Assembly: GCA_002320285.1 (NCBI GenBank)
Contig: DCKE01000024.1
Location: forward strand, 253,387 to 317,386
Source: Flavobacteriaceae bacterium UBA1682
GTDB lineage: Bacteria; Bacteroidota; Bacteroidia; Flavobacteriales; Flavobacteriaceae
Reading direction: 5' to 3'
DNA length: 64,000 nt
Each line of letters begins with the position of its first letter. The stretch's first letter is position 1. Positions 18,285 through 26,864 of this stretch are shown one piece after another. Under the pieces are notes generated by a model. That model saw only the letters and a list, made by a program, of their open reading frames with translations, was not told where the DNA came from and searched no databases. Both the position numbers and the translations under genes were made by a program.

Positions 18285-19124
18285 ATGAATAAATATTTCA
18301 CAAATATTTTATATGAACTAAAACAACATCTCGAATTACTTCGTATAGATAGCGACAACAAAATAGAATTCTCCGAGCAGGCGCTTGATGCCATACTATT
18401 AACCCTGAAAAAAATAAAAGCTTATACAGCAAACAAGGGATTCAAAACCAAACAAGAAGAGATATACTTCTTCAAAAAGATAAAGCCTCAATTTCTCGCA
18501 GAATTTATCTACTACAATGCTCTTTATAAAATCGAGGCAAAAACACCCTTAGGCGGGAAACGCATTAAGAAAAAATACTTCAATGAAGAGCTAACCAAAA
18601 TAAAGCAATACTTCGACAAGAACTCAGAGTTTTGCAGATACTACCGCACAGACAGCATCTACCTAGACGACAAATACTTTCTAAGGCGTGAATTCGACAT
18701 TAAAATGGCATTAGACAGTTACTACATCGAAAGCGACAAAAGCTTTTCAACCTCCCACGATTACAAAGTGGCTAAAATCATCGCAAACGACAAAATACAA
18801 TCATACCTCGAAGAAACCCTTACCCAGCTCAACACCAAAAACTACACCCATCTCTCACAACAAACCAAAACAACCCAAAATTGGACAGCTTCAAAAGTAG
18901 CCTTAATCGAACTCATCTACGCCCTACATTGCGGAGGAGCCATTAACCAAGGTAACTCAGACCTCAAAGAAATTGTTTCCCTATTCGAAAACATCTTCAA
19001 CATCAAACTCGGACAATTTCACCGAACCTTCATTGAAATTCAAAATCGCAAATCTGGACGAACCAACTTCTTAGACCAACTCAAAGAGAACCTCATAAGA
19101 CGAATGAACCAAGCCGACGAATAA
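18285..19124 (+). CDS. rteC: RteC-like excision regulator
   Basis: A 279-residue protein matching the RteC family of CTnDOT-like elements. Typical segments include the helical N-terminus, FFKKIKPQFLAEFIYYNALYKIE (about 65-87), YYRTDSIYLDDKYFLR (about 119-134) and a C-terminal region with ALIELIYALHCGGAIN, then LGQFHRTFIEIQNRK. RteC is a winged-helix DNA-binding activator of excision genes. Here no RteA/RteB two-component pair is seen, so the signal for excision is unclear. Confidence 0.85.
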   Translation: MNKYFTNILYELKQHLELLRIDSDNKIEFSEQALDAILLTLKKIKAYTANKGFKTKQEEIYFFKKIKPQFLAEFIYYNALYKIEAKTPLGGKRIKKKYFNEELTKIKQYFDKNSEFCRYYRTDSIYLDDKYFLRREFDIKMALDSYYIESDKSFSTSHDYKVAKIIANDKIQSYLEETLTQLNTKNYTHLSQQTKTTQNWTASKVALIELIYALHCGGAINQGNSDLKEIVSLFENIFNIKLGQFHRTFIEIQNRKSGRTNFLDQLKENLIRRMNQADE

Positions 19125-19254
19125 AACATAAAAAACTACAAACCAACACCTTAAATAATTATTTTAAAAAAAATCCTTCACAAGCTCGACCGAAGTGTGA
19201 AACAATTAACTCTAAAAAACACAATTTTGGACCATAACACTAAAACATTTGATT

Positions 19255-19545
19255 ATGGCCATAGAAATAATAACTCAAGCAGACCTACAAGAGTTTAGAA
19301 TACAACTCGTCAACGACATCAAACAACTACTCGAAAGCAAAACCCAGCAAACAAAACCCTGGTTGCGCTCGCGAGAAGTTCGCACACTACTCAACATCTC
19401 ATCCGGAACACTCCAAAACCTCCGTATCAACGGCACACTAACCTATTCCAAAATAGGTAACACCATCTACTATGTTCAGGAAGACATTGTGAAAATCCTA
19501 GAAAAAAACACCGTAAAATCTCAAAAAACACTCTTTCAACCATGA
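19255..19545 (+). CDS. Helix-turn-helix protein (excisionase-like)
   Basis: A 96-residue DNA-binding protein. The first half is a coiled, Gln-rich leader; the second half is a MerR/excisionase-type winged helix (WLRSREVRTLLNISSGTLQNLRINGTLTYSKIGNTIYY). I start at ATG 19255 rather than the TTG at 19249. Proteins of this type next to the integrase in CTnDOT and NBU elements act in excision. The stop overlaps the next ATG by 4 bases, so both are coupled. Confidence 0.82.
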   Translation: MAIEIITQADLQEFRIQLVNDIKQLLESKTQQTKPWLRSREVRTLLNISSGTLQNLRINGTLTYSKIGNTIYYVQEDIVKILEKNTVKSQKTLFQP

Positions 19546-20360
19546 ACTACATCAAACACCTAACCGGATTCTTTGAGAAAGTTGTTCAAGACAAAACACT
19601 CAATCCCACCCACATCAGTCTATACATCGCCCTATTTCAATTCTGGAACTTCAACAGATTCAGAAACCCCATCAGCATCACCCGCGACGAAATCATGCGC
19701 ATCAGCAAAATAGCATCCAAGGCCACCTACCACAAATGCCTAAAAAACCTCCATGCCCTTGGATACCTCAATTACCAACCCTCATACAACCCATTCAAGG
19801 GAAGTCAAGTTTATATGTTTGACTTCTCCGAGCATCTCAAGCCAAAACCAAGGCAAACCACACCAAAAACCAACACTTTTTCTGAACCACTAGACGAACA
19901 AGCTTTAAACAACAGTCAAACAAGCGCTGAACAAGCCCTAGTACCTTCTATAAACAGTATAAACGATACAAACCTACCTAACCCTTTAAACATGGATGAG
20001 CACCCTAAAAAAGAAGCAACAGACCATCCCGATTTAAAAAACCAAACAACACCAGCAATCAAAGAAAAAAAGTTGCGCCAAAAAAAGAAAGAACCAAGCA
20101 CTCCCTGCCCCATTCCCACACTAACCGAAATACTAACCTATTTCGACGAACAACAATACCCCGAAATCGAAGCACACAAATTCTTCAACTACTTCTCCAG
20201 CAACGGATGGTTAGTTGGCGGAAAAACCAAAATGAAAAACTGGCAAGCTTCCGCTCGAAATTGGATATTGAATGCCGAAAAATACAAACAACCCACAACA
20301 GAAAACAGAGCCAGAAACCTCAATACCACAACAAACAAAAACTACTCAGAACCACTCTAA
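19542..20360 (+). CDS. Winged-helix protein of mobile elements (replication-initiator-like)
   Basis: A 272-residue protein. Residues 1-105 form a winged-helix domain (LNPTHISLYIALFQFWNFNRF, ITRDEIMRISKIASKATYHKCLKNL, LGYLNYQPSYNPFKGSQVYMF), as in Bacteroidota element proteins related to DnaD/replication initiators. A Thr/Pro/Asn-rich low-complexity linker follows (about 115-190), then a C-terminal region reading FNYFSSNGWLVGGKTKMKNWQASARNWI, as found in DnaD-like/primosomal proteins. With the DnaC-like gene directly downstream, a role in replication of the excised element is likely but inferred. Confidence 0.72.
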   Translation: MNYIKHLTGFFEKVVQDKTLNPTHISLYIALFQFWNFNRFRNPISITRDEIMRISKIASKATYHKCLKNLHALGYLNYQPSYNPFKGSQVYMFDFSEHLKPKPRQTTPKTNTFSEPLDEQALNNSQTSAEQALVPSINSINDTNLPNPLNMDEHPKKEATDHPDLKNQTTPAIKEKKLRQKKKEPSTPCPIPTLTEILTYFDEQQYPEIEAHKFFNYFSSNGWLVGGKTKMKNWQASARNWILNAEKYKQPTTENRARNLNTTTNKNYSEPL

Positions 20361-20373
20361 AAACCCAATCACA

Positions 20374-21015
20374 ATGGCACCACAGCAAAACCATCCCGAC
20401 GACAAATCCACCTTTGACTATCCAAAAATCATAGCCCTATTAGAACAACAGGGCAAAAAACTCTTTGGCCAACACTTTCACTTCCGACAACAAGACCAAC
20501 CTACTCTGCTACAACTAGCCGTCTATTTCCTCCAAGACCAAACCAAAGCCACAGAACTAAAAATAAACCTCCACAAAGGCATATTGCTATCGGGACCTAT
20601 CGGGTGCGGTAAAACAAGCCTAATGACCCTCATGCGACACATCACACCGCCCCAAAACAACTACCCCCTAAAATCCTGTCGTGACATCACCTTCGAATTC
20701 ATCAAACACGGTTACGACATCATACACCGATACAGCGACGGCATCATCTACGAAACCGGTGCCAAAAACTACTGCTTCGACGACCTGGGCGTAGAAAACA
20801 ACATCAAATACTATGGAAATGAATGCAACGTCATGGCAGAAATACTACTAAGTCGGTACGACCTCTACGTGCGCAAAAAAATCAAAACCCACATCACCAC
20901 CAACCTATCAGCCACAGAAATAGAAAACTTCTACGGCAACCGCGTCCGAAGCAGACTCCGAGAACTCTGCAACCTCATTGCCTTTACCAATGCAACAGTA
21001 GACAAACGCAAATAG
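20374..21015 (+). CDS. DnaC/IstB-like AAA+ ATPase
   Basis: A 213-residue ATPase. I use the ATG at 20374 (MAPQQNHPDD), because an earlier ATG at 20272 lies inside the preceding gene. Walker A is LLSGPIGCGKTSL, Walker B is YCFDDLGVE, sensor 1 is THITTNLS, and the Arg-finger region reads NRVRSRLREL. This is the pattern of helicase loaders. It would help load a replicative helicase with the upstream winged-helix protein. A 14-bp perfect hairpin follows at 21050. Confidence 0.85.
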   Translation: MAPQQNHPDDKSTFDYPKIIALLEQQGKKLFGQHFHFRQQDQPTLLQLAVYFLQDQTKATELKINLHKGILLSGPIGCGKTSLMTLMRHITPPQNNYPLKSCRDITFEFIKHGYDIIHRYSDGIIYETGAKNYCFDDLGVENNIKYYGNECNVMAEILLSRYDLYVRKKIKTHITTNLSATEIENFYGNRVRSRLRELCNLIAFTNATVDKRK

Positions 21016-21322
21016 TCATATCATTACAACTGATTTACAAAGACATAAGGTTTGCTATTTCGTGCCAAAAAATACTTTTGAACGAAATAGCAAACAAAAA
21101 GATAGGAGTACCAAACCACAAATTATCTTCCCAAAATATACCCAAATTCAATCTATTAAAAGTTTTAGAACTACAAAACAACATCTTAAACTACCCGCTG
21201 ACGATGAATTCAGCAGAAAACCACAAGACTTAGAACTCTTACAATAACCGTATCAACACCTTCCTACAGACGATTCTATAAGGATTTAAACCCCGATCCT
21301 TACATTTTTTAATTAAAAATCC
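21016..21322. other. Non-coding region after the replication module
   Basis: The stretch of 307 bases contains only short overlapping ORFs that continue neighbouring frames. It holds two inverted repeats: the perfect hairpin at 21050-21095 and TAAGGAT/ATCCTTA around 21277-21302. An origin of replication or transfer could lie here. Confidence 0.5.
21050..21095. repeat. Perfect 14-bp inverted repeat
   Basis: GTTTGCTATTTCGT (21050-21063) pairs with ACGAAATAGCAAAC (21082-21095) around an 18-base loop. It lacks a T-run on the plus strand. Its position just after the DnaC-like gene fits an origin or a regulatory hairpin. Confidence 0.75.
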
Positions 21323-21330
21323 TATATTTG
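21323..21330 (+). promoter_or_regulatory. -7 box of the XRE regulator gene
   Basis: TATATTTG matches TAnnTTTG and lies 18 bases before the chosen ATG at 21349, which supports that start over the TTG at 21328. Confidence 0.6.
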
Positions 21331-21348
21331 AACATACAATACACAGTT

Positions 21349-21768
21349 ATGGCAAACAACAAAATACATCAAGGTCGCAACATCAAACGTTTCCGTGAAA
21401 TGCTAAGCATCAAACAAGATGCCTTGGCCTTTGAATTGGGCGACGATTGGAATCAACAAAAAATATCCCTACTCGAACAAAAAGAAACTATCGACAACAT
21501 TATACTCGAACAAGTGGCCCAAATACTAAAAATACCAGTTGAAGCCATTGAAAATTTTGATGAAGAACAAGCAATAAATATAATTGCAAACACTGTAAAT
21601 AATCATGATAATGCGAGTGGGAATTCCCTCTTTAGCTATTACCCTACCGTAAATCAAATTGATAAATTTATCGAACTTCACAATGAGAAAATCGCCCTAT
21701 ACGAGCGCATGCTCAAGGAAAAGGACGAAATGATGGTACGCTTAGAAAAGCTCATTCAAAACAAATAA
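21349..21768 (+). CDS. XRE-family regulator, intact copy
   Basis: A 139-residue regulator. An XRE-type helix-turn-helix (about residues 6-65) contains GRNIKRFREMLSIKQDALAF, DDWNQQKISLLEQKE and the AQILKIPVEAIENFDEEQ helix. A linker follows and then a C-terminal coiled coil (HNEKIALYERMLKEKDEMMVRLEKLIQ). It may control the neighbouring cargo. Two further copies exist in the element, a nonsense-mutated one at 26865-27278 and a relic near 29167. A terminator follows at 21791. Confidence 0.88.
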   Translation: MANNKIHQGRNIKRFREMLSIKQDALAFELGDDWNQQKISLLEQKETIDNIILEQVAQILKIPVEAIENFDEEQAINIIANTVNNHDNASGNSLFSYYPTVNQIDKFIELHNEKIALYERMLKEKDEMMVRLEKLIQNK

Positions 21769-21790
21769 AAATCATTACAACTATACAGTA

Positions 21791-21818
21791 AAGCTTAACC
21801 TTCGGTTAGGCTTTTTTT
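21791..21818 (+). terminator. Terminator after the XRE gene
   Basis: A 10-bp stem with one mismatch (21791-21800 with 21804-21813) followed by a run of T. Confidence 0.8.
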
Positions 21819-22055
21819 GTAGACTAAAAATAGATGTTTATTTACCCTCATAAGCTTTAAGAGTGATTAACAAAAATAGAATTTATTTTTTTATCGTTTT
21901 TACGGATTTCCATATCTATGTTAATTAATTATTGAATATGTTTGCGATAATTTTATAAAATTTTTATTTAACCGTTTTTTATTAAATAGCTAGATGTAGG
22001 GTTTCTTAAAAAAAATTATTAACTATAATTCTTAAAAAAAGTATTTACAAACTAA

Positions 22056-23153
22056 ATGACATCCGAAAATTTACCAAGCATAGAAAAAGAAGATGATGTA
22101 TTACTTCAAATAGAGCAATTAAAAAAGGGTTTAATAGCTCATGCTACAAATGGCTCTTTTGATACAAAAGAATATTCAAGATTTAGAAAACTAATTCTTA
22201 CAAATCCTAATTTAGAAAAAGTTATTCCTAAATTTTTAAGAGCCTGTAGAACCACAGATGAATATTGGAACTGGATTAAAGCAGAAGCTTCTACATACCA
22301 AGCAAGACGAGATATAATTGCGAAAGAAATCAATCCTATTTTAGAAATTCTGGAATATGAAAATGATGAAGGTTCGTTAGAATTCAACAAAATTTATGAA
22401 GAAAAAAAAGTGATAGGTCATGGAGGTTTTGGAATGGTATATTTATATGAGCATAGATTACTTAACTTAAATTTTGCAGTAAAAGTATTCTCTCCTTCTT
22501 TTTATCAAAGTGGGGGCGAGGAAAAAGAATTAGAACGTTTTTTTCAGGAAGCGCGAATATTATTTAAACTTAATCATCCTAATATTATCAAAGTATATGA
22601 TGCTGGTTTAAATGGAAAACGACCATTTATTAGAATGGAATATTTTGATGGAAAAAACTTAAATCAGATTTTACAAGAATACGGTTCCTTAAGTGTGGAA
22701 AAATCTATAATAGCTATAAAGAATATTGTAAGTGCAATTAAGCACGCACATGATAATGGGGTAATTCACAGAGATTTGAAACCAAGTAACATAATGGCAT
22801 CAATACCAAATCAATTTAGAGTTATTGACTTTGGATTAGGAATTTTTATAGAAAATGAACTGCATTCAAGATTAACTAAAACGGGTTCACAAACAATAAG
22901 TGGATATTATAACGCACCTGAACTTGTAGCAAATCCCAAATTAATTGATAAGAAATCAGATATTTATTCGATTGGTGCAATTTGGTATGCAATATTGTGT
23001 AACCAACCCCCAGCTGGTTCAAATTTTATGGAAATTTTATTAATTCAAGGAATCCATAATGACGTACTAAACATAATAGCCAAATGTTTAAATCCCATTG
23101 AAACAAGATATACTAATTGTGAGGAACTTTTATATGATATAGAAAAATTATAG
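22056..23153 (+). CDS. Serine/threonine protein kinase with defence-type N-terminal domain
   Basis: A 365-residue soluble Hanks-type kinase. Residues about 26-100 form a helical domain (ATNGSFDTKEYSRFRKLIL, CRTTDEYWNWIK, TYQARRDIIAKEI) that, from memory, is also found at the N-terminus of abortive-infection-type proteins. The kinase domain (about 113-365) has the glycine loop GHGGFGMVY, Lys143 in FAVKVF, catalytic Asp240 in HRDLKPSN and the DFG Asp258. There is no transmembrane or PASTA part, unlike PknB. Base composition is very AT-rich. It is flanked by large AT-rich gaps, so it may be transcribed alone. An anti-phage role, as for Stk2, is inferred from location and N-terminal domain. Confidence 0.88.
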   Translation: MTSENLPSIEKEDDVLLQIEQLKKGLIAHATNGSFDTKEYSRFRKLILTNPNLEKVIPKFLRACRTTDEYWNWIKAEASTYQARRDIIAKEINPILEILEYENDEGSLEFNKIYEEKKVIGHGGFGMVYLYEHRLLNLNFAVKVFSPSFYQSGGEEKELERFFQEARILFKLNHPNIIKVYDAGLNGKRPFIRMEYFDGKNLNQILQEYGSLSVEKSIIAIKNIVSAIKHAHDNGVIHRDLKPSNIMASIPNQFRVIDFGLGIFIENELHSRLTKTGSQTISGYYNAPELVANPKLIDKKSDIYSIGAIWYAILCNQPPAGSNFMEILLIQGIHNDVLNIIAKCLNPIETRYTNCEELLYDIEKL

Positions 23154-23349
23154 CTAATTGTATATTGTAGAAATTGCGGATTAAGAACTCGTGTAACTTC
23201 GGTAATTCCATATTTCCTAAGGCTATTTATATTTGCTTAATACTTTAGCAAATAGTTTGCGATATTTTTATAAGATTAAAATTTCACTAGATTTTCATAC
23301 ATACTAAACAAAGAATTTTATAAATAACCTTGATTAAACCAATAAAAAA
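23154..23349. other. AT-rich gap between kinase and cyclase-like genes
   Basis: 196 bases with no ORF and no clear terminator. It is likely to contain the promoter of the next gene. Confidence 0.35.
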
Positions 23350-24129
23350 ATGAATTACGAAAATAGAGTATGTTGTTTTATAGATATCTTAGGTTTTAAA
23401 AACCACATAGACGAAACTATTACAAAATCTGGAGAAGATAATATTAAAAAAATTAAATCTATTGTATCTATTTTAGCATTATCTCAAAAAATGACCGACA
23501 ACATTGGTTGCTCAGAGTCTAAAGTCACAACCTATTTTTCTGACTCAATTGTAATATCCTACAAGTACAATGAACCAAGTCAACTTTTCCACACTTTATT
23601 AGATTTATTATATGTTGCGTTTGAATTAGCATCTAATGGCTTTCTTACTAGAGGCGGTGTTAGTATTGGAAAACTTTTACATAATTCAAATTATATTTTT
23701 GGGCCGGCGTTAATAGATGCGTATAAAATCGAATCAGAAACAGCCAAAAGTCCTAGAATTATTGTTAGTGAAGAAGTTATAAAAATAGGTACAGAGTTTA
23801 CAGAACATGAACATACTAAAGATGAAGAATTTCAACATATCAAGGGCATAGTTACGAAAGATGATGACGGTTTATATTTTATTGATTATATATCTAAATC
23901 TAGTACGGAATTTGATGACCCTATAATTGGTCTCTATGAGTATATTGAAAAGTTGAAAGAATTATTTTTTAAAAACTATGCAAAAGAAGATGAGAAAACT
24001 CAAGAAAAACTAAATTGGCTGAAGTCAAAATTAAATACATACATTACAGAAATAAAGGAAAACTTAAATCCTAACAATCACTCTCGAGAAATCGTTAATT
24101 TATATAGTAATTTGAAAGAAATAAAGTAA
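23350..24129 (+). CDS. Class III nucleotide cyclase-like protein
   Basis: A 259-residue soluble protein. The N-terminal 170 residues follow the layout of class III cyclase domains: CCFIDILGFK with Asp12, then YFSDSIVISY with Asp65 (the two metal-binding Asp positions), RGGVSIGKLLH near 98-108, and GPALIDAYKIESETAKSPRIIVSEEV near 116-141, which corresponds to the segment ending in a conserved Ala/Arg in true cyclases. The C-terminal 80 residues are helical and charged. The purine-specifying residues cannot be assigned by eye. Whether it makes a cyclic nucleotide, as in Pycsar systems, is an inference. Confidence 0.65.
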   Translation: MNYENRVCCFIDILGFKNHIDETITKSGEDNIKKIKSIVSILALSQKMTDNIGCSESKVTTYFSDSIVISYKYNEPSQLFHTLLDLLYVAFELASNGFLTRGGVSIGKLLHNSNYIFGPALIDAYKIESETAKSPRIIVSEEVIKIGTEFTEHEHTKDEEFQHIKGIVTKDDDGLYFIDYISKSSTEFDDPIIGLYEYIEKLKELFFKNYAKEDEKTQEKLNWLKSKLNTYITEIKENLNPNNHSREIVNLYSNLKEIK

Positions 24130-24385
24130 ATACCTCAAAAACGAACTATGTACCAATTTATGCCTGAAAAATTTCACCAAACTTAAATCATCAATCTGGG
24201 AATTTTACAATAATTTTTTTGGATTATTCGAATAATTAAATATTCTAGAAAAAACTATAACGGTTATCCAGTAATTACTTGATTTTAAATAAATAAAATA
24301 CACGTAAGATTAAAATTTGTAAATATTCGTCATCAGAATCATTCCCTTTGATTATACTCTAAAAATACTTATCTCACAAATACTA
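24130..24385. other. AT-rich gap upstream of the beta-helix gene
   Basis: 256 bases, no ORF or RNA recognised. Confidence 0.35.
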
Positions 24386-26101
24386 ATGACTGCACTACAA
24401 TTCATAAATAAAATTAACGAAGTCGGTTCTCCATTAAATATTACAGGATATACATTTTCCGACAGTGTTACAGTCACAGAAAAGTTACCAGCTAAAGGAA
24501 TTATAATAAAAGATTGTGTTTTTAAGGAAAATATATCTTTTGATAGTGTTGAAATAATTTATGGAATTGAATTTATCAACTGTACTTTTCTTAAAAAATT
24601 AACGTTTAATAGTGCTCAAGTAGTTTTAGATGGCATTTTATCTGAATTTGGAAACAAACCAAGTATATCAATTATTAACTCAAAAGTTAATACTCTTTCC
24701 TTTAGAGGGAGTTGCACTTTTAGAAAGGACATTTGTATTACTAATAAATCAGAAATAGAAAGTTTTCTCATTTCAGAGAATTTTGAAACGGACAAAGACA
24801 TCATTATTAGCAACTCTACAATAAATTACTCGTTACATTTTTCAAACACGAAATCTAACCGCATAGTATTTGAGAATAATTCAAATATTAATAGCTTAAT
24901 TCGATTAGAAAATATAAAGAGTAACTCCATCGTTTTCAAAAAATCTATTTTTAATGATGAAATTTATTTATGGGATAGTAATATTGATGATTTAATCTTC
25001 TTTAAAAGCATTTTTAATAGAAAGTTAGAGATTAATACTGTTGTAGTTTCTCATACAATTACAATTATGTATTCTGAATTTAATGATTCCTTGTTTGTTT
25101 ACAATAAAAATTCAGAAAATGATAAAATTAGATTTATCTCAAAACTTTATATTTCTACATCTATATTTAGTAACCAGTTTGTCATAAAAGGCAAAAACAC
25201 CGAAGTTGAAAAAATTAAAATAATTGCATCTAAAAAACTAGAGGGCACATTGAGTTTTACTGACTTAAATATTTTGGAAACAAATATCTCAGGCGATATT
25301 AGTAATTGTAATTTAATTTTTAATCATTGTAATTTCAACTACTTACTATTTAGCAACTTCTACAACTACAGTACTATATCTTTAAGCTCTGTAGAATCAT
25401 ATAAAACCAATTCTAGTATAAATATTGAAAACTCCAATTTAGGAAAAACGCATCTATTTAATACCTCATTAAATTCTTTTGACTCCATCAATATCAACAA
25501 CAGTTTCTTAATGGACATCATTTCTGCCAATGTCAAATGGTTTAGTGATGACAGACTAAATAGCGATAAAAAAGAAGAATTAAATTTCTTCGACCAAAAA
25601 CGAGAGATTTACAGACAGCTGAAATATGCCTTAGACAAACAAGGCGACAGAATTACTACTCTAAAATTCAAAGCGATGGAAATGGAAGCATATAAAAATC
25701 ATGTATTCTTAAACAAGACAATGACAACAGACGTTTCTGTCTTTGATAAATTTATACTTTGGTTAAGTCAGATAAACGATTTTGGTATAAACTGGTTTAA
25801 ACCAACGCTGTTTGCAATAGGCTTTAGTATCCTATTCCATTTCTTAATTACAATTGGTGTGTCTGATAATTTGAGTTTCAAACCGAATTGTAGTGACGGA
25901 AGTTTAAGAACAACTTGTGAAATCTATTTTGCAAACCTTTATACTTTACCCCAACTAATGAATCCAGTTCATAATTTAAGCCATATCTACCCAAAATTAG
26001 AATTAAGTTTTACGGTACATTTTTTTGATTACCTATTAAAATTAATTCTTGCATTTCTAATCTTTCAAATAATCTCAGCCTTTAGAAAGTATATCAAATA
26101 G
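24386..26101 (+). CDS. Right-handed beta-helix/pentapeptide-like protein with C-terminal membrane domain
   Basis: A 571-residue protein in two parts. Residues about 10-385 are an irregular run of short beta-strand repeats of the type x-F-x-N/D-S-x-F, rich in Asn, Ser, Ile and Phe, consistent with a beta-helix or degenerate pentapeptide repeat. A charged helical linker (FFDQKREIYRQLKYALDKQGD, near 401-421, and LKFKAMEMEAYKNH) leads to two or more transmembrane segments (about 470-492 and 545-565) with a loop between them. Pentapeptide proteins with a terminal channel-like domain are known; here no selectivity filter is obvious. It follows the cyclase-like gene and could be a membrane effector, which is inference. 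Confidence 0.6.
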   Translation: MTALQFINKINEVGSPLNITGYTFSDSVTVTEKLPAKGIIIKDCVFKENISFDSVEIIYGIEFINCTFLKKLTFNSAQVVLDGILSEFGNKPSISIINSKVNTLSFRGSCTFRKDICITNKSEIESFLISENFETDKDIIISNSTINYSLHFSNTKSNRIVFENNSNINSLIRLENIKSNSIVFKKSIFNDEIYLWDSNIDDLIFFKSIFNRKLEINTVVVSHTITIMYSEFNDSLFVYNKNSENDKIRFISKLYISTSIFSNQFVIKGKNTEVEKIKIIASKKLEGTLSFTDLNILETNISGDISNCNLIFNHCNFNYLLFSNFYNYSTISLSSVESYKTNSSINIENSNLGKTHLFNTSLNSFDSININNSFLMDIISANVKWFSDDRLNSDKKEELNFFDQKREIYRQLKYALDKQGDRITTLKFKAMEMEAYKNHVFLNKTMTTDVSVFDKFILWLSQINDFGINWFKPTLFAIGFSILFHFLITIGVSDNLSFKPNCSDGSLRTTCEIYFANLYTLPQLMNPVHNLSHIYPKLELSFTVHFFDYLLKLILAFLIFQIISAFRKYIK

Positions 26102-26499
26102 TCCCCTAATATATTAAGATGTATTGGGGATATCGTACCTAACAAACCCCGTTAAATTCAAAAAGCCAACGCTCCTCAAGTTTTTCTATCACACTTTTTT
26201 CTCCACCTTCCGCAAGTACATTGTGGGCATAGAAAAAACGCGTGTGAAAAATATCATTACGTAACTATGCCCCAAAGAGCTTGCTTCAGGCTCCACAAAA
26301 AGCCGTACACTACCTCCGTTCCTCCGGCAGTGACTTGTTCTAGTAAAAACTTTCCCCAAGCTGTGTTACATAATGTAGCATTATAGCCCCTGCGGGCAAG
26401 GGGGGCAAGCCCCGCTATAATAACATTATGTAAAACAGCCCCTCCCCGTACCTATCAAAATTCCGCAGGCACCACACCATTCAAAATCCATTAAACAAT
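26102..26499. other. GC-richer non-coding stretch with large inverted repeat
   Basis: This 398-base region has no gene. It is clearly less AT-rich than the cargo on either side and resembles the core of the element in composition. It contains the large hairpin at 26364-26435. Confidence 0.5.
26364..26435. repeat. Large imperfect inverted repeat
   Basis: TTACATAATGTAGCATTATAGC (arm 26366-26387) pairs with the arm at 26414-26433 around a GC-rich loop containing GGGGCAAGCCCC-like sequence. It may be a structured RNA, a ssDNA hairpin or a miniature element. Confidence 0.6.
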
Positions 26500-26724
26500 C
26501 TAAAACCGTTGTTTCTTGGCCAGCGTAATCACCAATTTTCCCTTTCCCACACAATCAATCTCAATGAAATGACCCGCTTTAAAACCGCTCGCTTCAAACC
26601 ACTTCCCTTTTAATGTAACAATGGGAACAATAGTAATATTGCCATTCCCGCGTATCACATAATTTTTGCTAATAGTTAACTTTCTTTTCTTGAATTGTTT
26701 TTTAACTGCATTTTTCATAATCAT
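26500..26724 (-). CDS. SymE-like toxin family protein
   Basis: A 74-residue basic protein starting at ATG 26724 (a GTG lies one codon earlier). The C-terminal half shows the SymE pattern: PIVTLKGKWFEASGFKAGHFIEIDC followed by GKLVITLAK. SymE is an AbrB-fold protein that in E. coli acts as an SOS-induced toxin controlled by an antisense RNA. No antisense RNA gene can be shown here. It is the only minus-strand gene between the beta-helix gene and the second XRE copy. Confidence 0.72.
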   Translation of the reverse strand: MIMKNAVKKQFKKRKLTISKNYVIRGNGNITIVPIVTLKGKWFEASGFKAGHFIEIDCVGKGKLVITLAKKQRF

Positions 26725-26864
26725 CACATTTAATAATTCACCAATAAAAAAATTAAATCACAACCAAGTATAAAACACAGATACACTGTGAATTACAGTT
26801 TTTTATATGTTTTTTACAGCAAAATAATTACCTTTAACTCGAATATTATGCTAATTTTAATGCC

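Noticed and set aside
20823..21247. Frames extending from the DnaC-like gene into the following gap
   Set aside because: They start inside the ATPase gene in another frame and show no family features. The region is better explained as non-coding with hairpins.
23350..24129. Calling the locus a Pycsar or CBASS system outright
   Set aside because: No recognised effector (TIR, cyclic-nucleotide-binding domain plus TM) or CD-NTase is adjacent; the cyclase likeness is partial.
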